DNA of 46,500 nt from Deltaproteobacteria bacterium Ga0077550 (GTDB lineage Bacteria > Myxococcota_A > Polyangia > Nannocystales > Nannocystaceae). Shown here piece after piece: positions 16,720 through 24,282 of this stretch. The notes under the pieces are model-generated. The model was given only the letters and a program-made list of their open reading frames with translations. It searched no databases and was not told the DNA's origin. Position numbers and translations under genes: made by a program. Each line of letters opens with the position of its first letter. Position 1 is the stretch's first letter. The stretch is from the NCBI GenBank assembly GCA_001464385.1, contig LNFB01000197.1, positions 1 to 46,500 of the forward strand. The letters run 5' to 3'.

Positions 16720-17763
16720 ATGCACGTTCCCCCCTCGCTCCTGTTGGGTTGGATGCTCCAGGCGGCGGCGCCGGACGATCCGCTCGACGCGACCTGGACG
16801 CTGGACTGGACCGCGCCGCCGGGCTGCCCCAGCGCCGCGGAGGTCGAGCAGATCGTGGTGCGGTGGCGACGATCGGCGCCGACGTCGTTGCCCCCGCTGC
16901 ACGTCGGGGCGCGCGGGCGGGTCGTCGCGGTGCCCACCGGGGGCTTCGCGCTCGCGCTCGATCTGACGACCGAAGGCACGCTCACGCACCACGACGAGCA
17001 CGCCGAGGACTGCGACGTGCTCGCCGAGGCGACGGCGCTGCAGGTCGCGATGGCGCTGGGATTCCTGCCCGACGGCCCCGCCTCGACGGATGCCTCCACC
17101 GTGCCGGTCCCTGCGCCGCCCGCCACGATCGATCTCCCCGCTCCGCTGCCATCCGTCGATCCGTCGGCGACGGCGCGTCCAACGGCCGGGCCCGCCGATC
17201 CGAGTCCGCGCGCGGCGCCTGCGTCCGCACCGCGACGACGCCGGCCGCTCGGGCTCCGTGGCGCCGTCCGCCTCCAAGGCAGCGCGGGCACCGGTCGGGT
17301 GCCGAGGATCGACGCGGGGCTCGGGCTGGCCGGCGCCCTGTTGTGGCCGCGCGCGCGGCTCGACGTCGTCGTCGCGCACACGTTCCTGCAACGGCAGCCG
17401 CACCCCGATCGCGCGGGCCTCTCGCTGCGCGTGTGGCAGTGGACCGGCCGCGTGCGGGGCTGTTGGGTGCCGCGGGTCGGCGTGCTCGAGTTGCCACTGT
17501 GCGGCGGGCTCGAGGTCGGCGCGAGTCGAGCGACGTCGCGCGGCGTGCTCCGGACCCGCGTCGCCGAAAGCCCGTTCGTCGCGAGCGTCCTCGCGGGTGC
17601 GCTGGTGTGGCCGTTCACGCGGAGGCTCGCACTCTGGGTCGAGCTCGACGGCTGGGTGGCGTGGACCCAGCCGGCGTTCACCGTGCAGGATCTCGCGCCG
17701 TGGTTCACGACGCGCCGCGTGGGGGTCGACGGGGTCGTCGGCCTCGAGCTGCGATGGCCGTAG
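16720..17763 (+). CDS. Exported protein with N-terminal CPS-motif domain and C-terminal barrel-like domain
   Basis: The 347-residue protein begins with a short hydrophobic stretch and then a domain with W-x-x-P-x-GCPS (about 27-39) that recurs in uncharacterised myxobacterial exported proteins. A Pro/Ala/Ser linker (about 125-180) leads to a C-terminal half of alternating hydrophobic strands ending in LELRWP, suggestive of an outer-membrane barrel. The function is unknown. It lies directly upstream of the sigma factor gene, 80 bp away on the same strand, and may be part of the same regulatory unit. The start is uncertain, because the signal peptide from ATG 16720 is short. Confidence 0.65.
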   Translation: MHVPPSLLLGWMLQAAAPDDPLDATWTLDWTAPPGCPSAAEVEQIVVRWRRSAPTSLPPLHVGARGRVVAVPTGGFALALDLTTEGTLTHHDEHAEDCDVLAEATALQVAMALGFLPDGPASTDASTVPVPAPPATIDLPAPLPSVDPSATARPTAGPADPSPRAAPASAPRRRRPLGLRGAVRLQGSAGTGRVPRIDAGLGLAGALLWPRARLDVVVAHTFLQRQPHPDRAGLSLRVWQWTGRVRGCWVPRVGVLELPLCGGLEVGASRATSRGVLRTRVAESPFVASVLAGALVWPFTRRLALWVELDGWVAWTQPAFTVQDLAPWFTTRRVGVDGVVGLELRWP

Positions 17764-17766
17764 GGC

Positions 17767-17779
17767 CCCCGTCACGGGG
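17767..17779. terminator. Small GC hairpin after barrel-like gene
   Basis: CCCCG and CGGGG flank a 3-nt loop, 4 nt after the stop at 17763. There is no T-tract, so the assignment is weak. Confidence 0.25.
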
Positions 17780-17828
17780 CGTCTGCGGGGTTCGGGCCCG
17801 GGCGATCACGAGTCCGGAGCGAGGTGGC

Positions 17829-17834
17829 CATAAT
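17829..17834 (+). promoter_or_regulatory. CATAAT -10-like box, sigma factor gene
   Basis: CATAAT matches the consensus at five of six positions and ends 9 nt before the GTG at 17844. No good -35 element is visible, as would fit control by an alternative sigma factor. Confidence 0.4.
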
Positions 17835-17843
17835 GAGCGAACG

Positions 17844-19073
17844 GTGTCCCCCGTGCCCTCGACCGCCCTCGACGTCGCCGCGGTGTATCGCGAGCACTTC
17901 GACTACGTGGTCACGAACTTGCGTCGGCTCGGGGTCCCGACGCCCGCGCTCGAGGACGCGTGCCACGACGTGTTCCTGGTCGTGCACCGACGGGCGCGCA
18001 GCGGCGGCGTCGGGCGGGACGCGATGCGTCCGTGGCTGTACGGGGTGGCGCGCCGCGTGGCGGCGGACGTCCGTCGCAGCGGCGCCCGGCACCGTCGTCG
18101 CATGCTGGCGCTGCAATCGGTCGCGCGCCACGAGCCCGGGACCGACGAGGTCGTCGGCGATCGTCGGCTGGTACAGACGTTCCTCGACGCGCTCGACGCC
18201 GACAAGCGCGACGTGTTCATCCTCGTCGAGCTCGAGGAGATGACGGGCCTCGAGGTCGCGCGCGTCCTGGGCATCAACGCGAACACGGCCGCGGCGCGCC
18301 TGCGGGCCGCACGGAAGATCTTCGCCGACCACCTCGAGGCGACCGCCGGTGCGGAGCACGAGGCGCGCATCCTCGCGGCTGCGCGGCGCCGCGACGAGCT
18401 CGACGCGTCGACGCGGGCCCGGGTGTGGGTCGGGCTGGCGCCGGTGCTCCATGGCAAGGGCCTGTCGACGCTGCTCTTCGGGGCCGCCGCGGGCGCGGTG
18501 CTCGTCGCGACGACGGCCATCGTGGCCGGCCGCGGGCCGCAAGTCACCACGGCGACGTCGTCGATCGGGTCACGGGAAGGGGTCGATCGCGCGGACGCAG
18601 GCGGCCGGCCGCACGACGTGGAGCCTGCGTTGATCCCCGCGTCGCTCGTGCCGGCGACTCTGCCCCGCCCCATCGCGCCCGCGCTCGCGTCCGCCAAGCC
18701 CTCGATCCGCGAGACCTCCGAGGCACCGGCCGCGACGTCGGCGAGGCCGCCGAGCACGATCGGCACGGACGCGGCGCCGGGCGATCTGCAGGCGCAGACC
18801 GAGCTCGCCGGGCGTGTGCTGCGGGCCAGCGAGCCCGCGATCATCCTCGGGCTCGTCGACGAGTACCGCGCGCGGTTCAGCGACGGGTTCTTCGCCGACC
18901 GTGTGAGCGCGCGCCGGATCGAGGCCCTGTGCGACCGCCAGCAGCGCGAGCTCGCCTCCCGCGAACATGCGGCGCTGGCCAGACGGCAGCCGGCCCTCGC
19001 CGATCGAGCGTTCGACCGCTGTGCCGAGTCGAGCGATCACGAAACCGACGCGGTCCGGCCAAGCGAGGGGTGA
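17844..19073 (+). CDS. ECF-type sigma factor fused to a membrane segment and extracytoplasmic domain
   Basis: This 409-residue protein starts as a sigma-70 family factor: region 2 at about 12-80 (VYREHFDYVV, DACHDVFLVVHRR, PWLYGVARR) and region 4 at about 108-162 (LDALDADKRDVFILVELEEM, VLGINANTAAARLRAAR). The chain continues through a cytoplasmic helix (170-205), one membrane span (about 207-228), a Pro/Ser/Thr-rich linker and a helical C-terminal domain (about 315-409) rich in Arg/Glu. The tail may act as a built-in anti-sigma or sensor. GTG 17844 is chosen because CATAAT lies 9 nt upstream; GTG 17853 is an alternative. It overlaps the next gene by one base (TGATG). No frameshift is needed to read through. 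Confidence 0.85.
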   Translation: MSPVPSTALDVAAVYREHFDYVVTNLRRLGVPTPALEDACHDVFLVVHRRARSGGVGRDAMRPWLYGVARRVAADVRRSGARHRRRMLALQSVARHEPGTDEVVGDRRLVQTFLDALDADKRDVFILVELEEMTGLEVARVLGINANTAAARLRAARKIFADHLEATAGAEHEARILAAARRRDELDASTRARVWVGLAPVLHGKGLSTLLFGAAAGAVLVATTAIVAGRGPQVTTATSSIGSREGVDRADAGGRPHDVEPALIPASLVPATLPRPIAPALASAKPSIRETSEAPAATSARPPSTIGTDAAPGDLQAQTELAGRVLRASEPAIILGLVDEYRARFSDGFFADRVSARRIEALCDRQQRELASREHAALARRQPALADRAFDRCAESSDHETDAVRPSEG

Positions 19074-20257
19074 TGTTCCGCAGCGTCCTCCTGTTCCTCG
19101 CCGTGATCGTCGTTGGTTGCGGACCGAACGTCGAGTCGACCAGCGAGACGCTCGAGACCGGGGCCAGCGGCGGCCAGGACGGCGACGCGGGCGAGGCCGG
19201 CGGCACGGGGAACGACCCGTGCGGCGGCGAGACGCCACCGGCCATCCTCGCGTACTTCGACGCGTTCGAACGCATGGAGGTCGCGTTCGACGAGATGGAC
19301 GCGGATCTCGACGCGGTGCGACAGGACCTCGCGATGTTGCTGGGCCTCCCCGCGGACGCCTCCACCGACGAGGTGGCCGCCGCGATCGAGGCCACCTACG
19401 CGGCGAACGTGGGGCCTGGCAGCGCGATGGTGATCGCGTCGGTCCAGTGCTCGGGGGTCCTCGACGCGGAGCGCGAGAACCTCGCCATCTGCGGCCCCGA
19501 GCTCGTCCTCGCGGAGATCGGGTTCGCGTGCGAGGGCGAGTGCACGATCGCGGCGCCCGAGGACTGCCCGTCGCCGCGCTGCCGCGGCATCAGCCCGGTG
19601 TGCCAAGGGGCGTGCACGGGCGCCTGCACGATCGACGTGTCGGCGAGCTGCGAGGGGATCTGCACCGGGACGTGCGAGGGCGAGTGCGGTTGCCCCGTCG
19701 ACGGTGGCCTGTGCGCCGGCCCGTGCGACGGCATGTGCACCGGTGCGTGTGAGATCGTCGAGGCGAACTGCGAGGGCGAGTGCGAGGACGCGTGCACCGG
19801 CTCCACGTTCGCGACCTGTGACGGTACGTGGTGGTGCGACGCCCCGGGCTATGCGTGTGGTGTCGACTGCGCGGGCTGGGCCGAGCCGATCGGCGTCGAC
19901 GCGGACTGCCGCACGTTCGCCGCGGCCGCGGGCGCCGCGTCCGGGGTCTGTCCCCCACCCTTCGCATCCCTGGTCTATGCCTCGATCGCGTGCTCCGAGT
20001 TCACCGGGACCGCCACCTCCCTCGAGGACGCCGCGGCGCGGCTGCACCGCGACCTGTACCGGTTCCAAGCGATCGTCGAGCGGTCGTCGCCGCTCGTGAA
20101 CTCGCTCGTCGCGTCGATCTTCGAGGAGATCGACCTGCCCCCGTGCGTGGCGCAGCTCGTGCTCGAGCACATCAGTGGATTCGGCGTGATCCTCAGCGAG
20201 GCGCAGCAGACCGCCGTCGAGATCCAGACCCTCGCGGCCGCCCTCGACCCCGCGTGA
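19073..20257 (+). CDS. Lipoprotein with CxGxC cysteine-repeat domain
   Basis: This 394-residue lipoprotein has a signal peptide ending in VVGC (Cys16), a Gly/Ser/Asp linker, a helical segment (about 60-125), a cysteine-rich core (about 158-275) and a helical C-terminal part. The core repeats C-x-G-x-C units such as CQGACTGAC, CEGICTGTCEGEC and CDGMCTGAC. This gives a dense regular cysteine ladder likely to form disulfides outside the cell. The function is unknown. The ATG shares one base with the sigma factor stop, so the two are translationally coupled; the lipoprotein may be the signal input or target of that sigma system. Confidence 0.85.
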   Translation: MFRSVLLFLAVIVVGCGPNVESTSETLETGASGGQDGDAGEAGGTGNDPCGGETPPAILAYFDAFERMEVAFDEMDADLDAVRQDLAMLLGLPADASTDEVAAAIEATYAANVGPGSAMVIASVQCSGVLDAERENLAICGPELVLAEIGFACEGECTIAAPEDCPSPRCRGISPVCQGACTGACTIDVSASCEGICTGTCEGECGCPVDGGLCAGPCDGMCTGACEIVEANCEGECEDACTGSTFATCDGTWWCDAPGYACGVDCAGWAEPIGVDADCRTFAAAAGAASGVCPPPFASLVYASIACSEFTGTATSLEDAAARLHRDLYRFQAIVERSSPLVNSLVASIFEEIDLPPCVAQLVLEHISGFGVILSEAQQTAVEIQTLAAALDPA

Positions 20258-20283
20258 CGCCGGCGCGCCCCCGCGTGACGCCG
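20248..20283 (+). repeat. 15-bp direct repeat spaced 21 bp
   Basis: CCCCGCGTGACGCCG occurs at 20248-20262 and again at 20269-20283. The first copy contains the TGA stop of the lipoprotein gene. Because the period is 21 bp, the second copy supplies another TGA in the same frame. Confidence 0.8.
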
Positions 20284-20298
20284 CGGCCGCAACGGCGC

Positions 20299-20304
20299 TA
20301 TCGT
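20299..20304 (+). promoter_or_regulatory. TATCGT -10-like box, PH-domain gene
   Basis: TATCGT ends 9 nt before the GTG at 20314. GTGACG, 18 bp upstream within the second direct repeat, could serve as a weak -35. Confidence 0.4.
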
Positions 20305-20313
20305 TCCCCCGCC

Positions 20314-20811
20314 GTGTCCGCGCTGCCCCCCGCCATCGCCGCGATCGAGCGTCCGCACCGCAACCTGTGGACGCTGTATCTCATCCGCGCGCTCTTCACC
20401 GGCCCCGCGTTCCCCGTCGTCGCGGTGGTGCTGTACTTCCGCTACCACACGATGCGGTATCGGTTCGACGCCCAGGGCGTGCACATGCGCTGGGGCGTGT
20501 TCTTCCGCCGCGAGATCAACCTGACGTATCGGCGGATCCAGGACATCCACCTGCGCTCGGGGCTGTTCCAGCGGTGGCTCGGGCTCGCCGACGTCCTCGT
20601 GCAGACCGCCGCGGGCTCGGCGTCGGCCGAGATGACGATCGAGGGCCTGCAGGAGTTCGAGGTCGTGCGCGAGTTCCTCTACGCCAAGATGCGCGGCCAC
20701 GACGACGGAGCGTCGACCGACGCGGCGTCGCCGGTCGCCGCGGCGCTGCACGAGGTCGCGCGCGAACTGGTCGCGGTGCGCGAGGCCCTCGATCGCGTGG
20801 GGACGCGCTGA
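20314..20811 (+). CDS. Membrane-associated bacterial PH-domain protein (YdbS/YdbT type)
   Basis: This 165-residue protein has one hydrophobic segment (about 22-45) followed by a bacterial PH domain of the DUF304/bPH2 type: YRFDAQGVHMRWGVFFRREINLTYRRIQDIHL and then LFQRWLGLADVLVQTA. This is the family's classic dimer-facing pattern. A helical tail follows. Related proteins occur in pairs in many bacteria, with membrane or transport roles that are poorly known. The next gene begins 4 bp after its stop and encodes a second PH-domain protein, so they probably form a complex. Confidence 0.82.
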   Translation: MSALPPAIAAIERPHRNLWTLYLIRALFTGPAFPVVAVVLYFRYHTMRYRFDAQGVHMRWGVFFRREINLTYRRIQDIHLRSGLFQRWLGLADVLVQTAAGSASAEMTIEGLQEFEVVREFLYAKMRGHDDGASTDAASPVAAALHEVARELVAVREALDRVGTR

Positions 20812-20815
20812 CGCC

Positions 20816-21538
20816 ATGTGGTCGCGCTTCGTCGCCCTGGTCGCCGAGTTCTGCGCCACGCCGGCACCGCCCGTCGCGGCCCGCGGCGCGCGGGTTTTCC
20901 ACGCCTCGCCCGCGTTCTTCCACTACCGCATCGCGCTGTGGCTCGCGGTGCGGGCGTCGACGCTGCTGTTCATCGTCGGGCCGATGGTCGCGCTCGAGCT
21001 CGCGGTGCGCGAGGCGTCGAACCTGCCGTGGGCCCTGCGCGCGCTCTTGTACGTCATCGAGGGCGGCGCCCTGGTGGGCTGGGTGATCTCGCTGCCGGTC
21101 GGCTACGCGCTGGCGCGCCTCGACTACGAGCAGCGCTGGTACGTCGTCACGGATCGGAGCCTGCGGATCCGCGAGGGCGTCGTCATCGTGAAGGACATGA
21201 CGCTGACCTTCGCCAACGTGCAGAACGTGACCGTCGAGCAGGGACCGCTGCAGCGGGCCTTCGGCATCGCGGATCTGCGGGTGCAGACCGCCGGTGGCGG
21301 CGGCGGCGAGCAGCCCGGCCAGCCGTCGATGCACACCGGGTTCCTGCGCGGCCTCGACGACGCGCCGGCACTGCGCGAGCTGATCATGGCGCGGCTGCGC
21401 GTCGGCCAGGACGCGGGGCTCGGGGATCCGGACGATCGCGGCACGGCGCCCGAGGGCGCGACGCAGGCCGCGATCGGCGAGGTGCTCGCGGCCGCGCGGG
21501 CCCTCGGCGACGCCGCGCGGCGGCTCGCGGGGAACTAA
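20816..21538 (+). CDS. Second bacterial PH-domain membrane protein
   Basis: This 240-residue protein has two hydrophobic segments (about 47-65 and 75-100) followed by a PH domain: RWYVVTDRSLRIREGVVIVKDMTLTFANVQNV and then PLQRAFGIADLRVQTAGGGG. The same sequence logic is seen in the preceding protein. The glycine-rich loop after VQTA and the Ala-rich C-terminal helix are specific to this copy. Close spacing indicates one operon. The function is unknown. Confidence 0.82.
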   Translation: MWSRFVALVAEFCATPAPPVAARGARVFHASPAFFHYRIALWLAVRASTLLFIVGPMVALELAVREASNLPWALRALLYVIEGGALVGWVISLPVGYALARLDYEQRWYVVTDRSLRIREGVVIVKDMTLTFANVQNVTVEQGPLQRAFGIADLRVQTAGGGGGEQPGQPSMHTGFLRGLDDAPALRELIMARLRVGQDAGLGDPDDRGTAPEGATQAAIGEVLAAARALGDAARRLAGN

Positions 21539-21544
21539 ACGTCG

Positions 21545-22474
21545 TCAGACCGCGCAGCTCTGCTCGTCCCCATCGCAGCAGTCGCAATACACGCCCGGCG
21601 ATCGATCGACGCACACGCCACTGGCGTAGACGACCCCCGCGTCGTCGCCGGCCGTGCTGCAGATCGTCGCGCAGCTGTCCCTGGTCGTCTTGCCCCACCG
21701 GCAGTAGTCGATCGCGTCGGCGTCGACGCACTCGCCCTCGCCGTCTTCGTCGCACGGGGCGCCCGGGCCGTTGCCGCAGAACGCCCGAACCGCCCGGTCC
21801 TCGGTGGTGCCCTCCGCAACGCAGCCGTACGCGAAGTCGAAGCCGTCGGACGCGCACGAGGCCTGCAACGCGGCGGGGTTCTCCGTCCACGCGCCGTCGG
21901 TGCACGTGAAGTAGCGGCTGCCCGCCGGACCCGACTCCACGCTTCCGCTGCAGAAGACGAGGTCGGGCGTCGCGACGGAGCACTCCGCCGGGTCGGGCAC
22001 CTCACCGGACTCGCCGGCCGTGTCACCCGAGGCCCCGCCGTCGGCCATGTCGGTCCCGTCGCCCTCCGTGACCGTGTCGCTGATCGCGTCTTGGGCCTCG
22101 TCCACGCAGCACGACAGGTCGAGGATGTCGTCCTCGTCGCACCAGTTGAAGCCGCCCTCGCACCGGCACGACGCATCGACGAGGACGTTGTGCGGCCCCG
22201 TGCACGCGGAGGCGTCAGGCTTGCCGACGATCGGCCGGCAGACGCCGCTCGAGGTGTCCTCGGGATCCTCCCAGGTGTAGCCAGCGTCGCACTTGCAGAC
22301 GCCACCCATGCCCGGGGGATACACGTGACTGTGCGCGAGGAGGTGCCCGCAGCCGATCGGGCTGTCGTCGTCGGGCGTGCCGCACCCGACGCCCACGGCG
22401 GCAGAGGCGGCCGACGCGACGGTGACGGCGATGGAGAGGAATGCGGCCGGGGAACGTCGCGGGGAGGGCGTCAT
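21545..22474 (-). CDS. Lipoprotein with EGF-like cysteine modules
   Basis: This 309-residue secreted lipoprotein has a signal peptide with lipobox VGVGC. The N-terminal half has two C-x-C-x-x-G-Y/F-x-W modules (CKCDAGYTW and CRCEGGFNW), reminiscent of EGF-like repeats, and a CC pair. An acidic Gly/Asp/Thr linker (about 135-165) follows. The C-terminal half has cysteine pairs including SCATICS and YCDCCDGDEQSC. There is no enzymatic motif. ATG 22474 is preferred because GGGG-rich sequence lies about 10 nt upstream; GTG 22492 would add six residues. It converges on the PH-domain pair with a 6-bp gap. Confidence 0.8.
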   Translation of the reverse strand: MTPSPRRSPAAFLSIAVTVASAASAAVGVGCGTPDDDSPIGCGHLLAHSHVYPPGMGGVCKCDAGYTWEDPEDTSSGVCRPIVGKPDASACTGPHNVLVDASCRCEGGFNWCDEDDILDLSCCVDEAQDAISDTVTEGDGTDMADGGASGDTAGESGEVPDPAECSVATPDLVFCSGSVESGPAGSRYFTCTDGAWTENPAALQASCASDGFDFAYGCVAEGTTEDRAVRAFCGNGPGAPCDEDGEGECVDADAIDYCRWGKTTRDSCATICSTAGDDAGVVYASGVCVDRSPGVYCDCCDGDEQSCAV

Positions 22475-22532
22475 GACGGAGCCTGCCCCCACGAGTGTCC
22501 GGCGAAGGGCGATCGGATCGCCCCGCGGGCAG

Positions 22533-23882
22533 CTAGCGATCCCGCACGCGGATCGGCACCCCGCCGCCGGGCGCCATCGTGACGTTGCGGCGCACCGGCG
22601 TCGCGGGCCCGTCGTCGAGCAGCGTCAGGCGGTGTCGCGACAGCGCCACGCCGAGCACGATCTTCATCTCGAAGCTGGCGAACGCGGCCCCGATGCAGCG
22701 GCGGTGACCGCCGCCGAACGGCAGGTACTCGAAGGGCGAGAACCGCCGCTCGAGGAAGCGCTCGGGCCGGAAGGTCTCGGCGTCGGGGTAGAGCTCCTCG
22801 CGGCGATGGGCCAACATCACGCTCGCGGACACGCCGACCCCCGCGGGCACCTCGACGGGCCCCAGGCGCAACGGCGCGTGGAGCACCCGCAGCACCTCGG
22901 TCACGACCGGGTACAGGCGCATCGCCTCCTTGCAGACCGCGTCGAGGTATTCGAGCCGCGCGATCGCCTCGGGATCGGGGTCGGGCCCGAGCGCCTCGAG
23001 CTCCGCGTGGACCCGCGCCAGCGCGTCGGGGTGCCGGTGCAGCAGCTCGATCGCCCACGCGATCGTGATCGCGGTGGTCTCGTGGCCGGCGAACAGCATG
23101 GTGCGCAGCTCGTCGCGGATCGCCGCGTCGGGCATCGATTCGCCGTCCTCGTAGGTCGCCTGCGCCAACAGGCTGCACACGTCGACGCCCGGGCTGCGTC
23201 GCGCGCGATCGATCTGCTGCTGCAGCAACGCGTCGAGCGCGACGAACCGGCGGCGGAAGCGGGCCCACGGCCCGAGCCCCGCGAACTCGCGCTGCAGGAA
23301 CGGCATGAAGAACATCAGCGGCGACGACGCCTCGACGAGATCGATCACCGCGGCCTGCAGCGCGCGGGCGCTCTCGTCGTCGCGTGCGCCGAAGATCGCC
23401 CGCGTGATGACCTCGAGCGAGATGCCCTGCGCGAGCTCGAGGGTGAGGACGCGCGAGGACTCGACGCGCTCCGCGAAGCGGCGCCGGGCGACCTTGGCGA
23501 TGACGTCCGCGTAGGCGCGCATGCGATCGCCGTGCAGCGGTGGGGCGAGCAGCTTGCGCTCGCGGGTGTGCGGCGCCCCCTCGAGCATGAAGATCGAGCG
23601 CTGGCCGAGGGTCGGGCCGAGCGCGTTCACGGCCCACGGCCCGTAGATCTCGGGGTCGGCGGAGAAGATCACCTTGATCAACTCGGGATCTCCGGTGATG
23701 ACGACCGTGCCGTTGACCGTCGGGATCGTGAAGGGGTCGCCGTAGCGCGCCGCCCACCGCGGGAAGTCGCGGAACGGCGAGCGCAGGACGCGATAGGTGC
23801 TGCGGAGCACCCCGGAAGGACCAGCGGGGAGAACGGCGTTCACGTCGGGACCAGCTTCAACGGGAGCCGAGGGAGAGTCCAC
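22533..23882 (-). CDS. Cytochrome P450
   Basis: This 449-residue soluble heme monooxygenase has all family landmarks: I-helix AGHETT at 265-270, the K-helix E319-x-x-R322 pair in EAMRLYP, and the heme-binding FGGGHRRCIG at 389-398 with ligand Cys396. The overall pattern resembles the CYP110/CYP120 type of cyanobacteria and myxobacteria, which often act on fatty acids or terpenoids; the substrate is not determined here. GTG 23882 overlaps the upstream zinc-ribbon gene by 26 bp; GTG 23843 would give no overlap. No ferredoxin or reductase is nearby. It is probably controlled by the TetR at 24283 through the operators at 24183-24219. Confidence 0.94.
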   Translation of the reverse strand: MDSPSAPVEAGPDVNAVLPAGPSGVLRSTYRVLRSPFRDFPRWAARYGDPFTIPTVNGTVVITGDPELIKVIFSADPEIYGPWAVNALGPTLGQRSIFMLEGAPHTRERKLLAPPLHGDRMRAYADVIAKVARRRFAERVESSRVLTLELAQGISLEVITRAIFGARDDESARALQAAVIDLVEASSPLMFFMPFLQREFAGLGPWARFRRRFVALDALLQQQIDRARRSPGVDVCSLLAQATYEDGESMPDAAIRDELRTMLFAGHETTAITIAWAIELLHRHPDALARVHAELEALGPDPDPEAIARLEYLDAVCKEAMRLYPVVTEVLRVLHAPLRLGPVEVPAGVGVSASVMLAHRREELYPDAETFRPERFLERRFSPFEYLPFGGGHRRCIGAAFASFEMKIVLGVALSRHRLTLLDDGPATPVRRNVTMAPGGGVPIRVRDR

Positions 23883-24174
23883 CGGTCGGACGGAGTTTGC
23901 CCGCGGGGGCGGTCACGACCGGCGTGAGGCGGTGCGCGACGTACTTGCCGCACGCGTCGCACTCCCCCGGGGCCCACGCGCGGCGTCCGGTCTCGGCGAT
24001 GAGGCAGGCGCCGCCGAACAGCAGCGGGACGCTGAGGCCGACGATGAACGGGCCGATGAGCGAGGCGCCGAGGACCGAGCCGAAGGCGTACAACCACGCG
24101 AGCGCGTGGGCGGCGGTCCAGAGCCGGCTGGGGTGGCGGACGGCGAGCTCGCGGCAGTGGGGGCAGCGGGTCAT
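23857..24174 (-). CDS. Small membrane protein with two CxxC zinc-ribbon motifs
   Basis: This 105-residue protein starts with a CPHC motif (residues 4-7), has two membrane segments (about 25-45 and 45-65), and then a CDAC motif (about 77-80). The CPHC and CDAC pairs probably bind one metal ion outside the membrane helices. The function is unknown. It is the first gene after the divergent TetR operator region, and its 3' end overlaps the start of the P450 gene, so the two are likely co-regulated. AGGAAG lies 5 nt upstream of the ATG as a plausible ribosome site. Confidence 0.78.
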   Translation of the reverse strand: MTRCPHCRELAVRHPSRLWTAAHALAWLYAFGSVLGASLIGPFIVGLSVPLLFGGACLIAETGRRAWAPGECDACGKYVAHRLTPVVTAPAGKLRPTGGLSLGSR

Positions 24175-24182
24175 GGTGCTTC

Positions 24183-24219
24183 CTATCGTTCGATAGTCTG
24201 ATGACCTATCGAGTGATAG
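24183..24219. promoter_or_regulatory. Two TetR-operator-like inverted repeats
   Basis: CTATCGTTCGATAG lies at 24183-24196 and CTATCGAGTGATAG at 24206-24219. They are 23 bp apart start to start, so about two helical turns on the same face. The first begins 9 bp upstream of the zinc-ribbon protein start. This size and symmetry are typical of TetR-family operators, and the divergent gene encodes a TetR. Confidence 0.7.
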
Positions 24220-24251
24220 TCGTCGAGTCGTTCCCGCGGGCCGCGAAAATT

Positions 24252-24282
24252 TAGGCTGTGATTTCAGATACCTTGGAGGGGC
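24252..24282 (+). promoter_or_regulatory. TetR gene promoter-like boxes and Shine-Dalgarno site
   Basis: TAGGCT at 24252-24257 and TACCTT at 24269-24274 are both possible -10 elements. GGAGGGG at 24275-24281 is a strong ribosome site directly before the TTG start at 24283. The surrounding DNA is more A/T-rich than its neighbours. Confidence 0.4.

Noticed and set aside
16467..17843. Upstream extension of the sigma factor frame through the 16720 gene
   Set aside because: The extension runs in a wrong frame through another gene with good coding bias; the sigma fold starts only after 17844.
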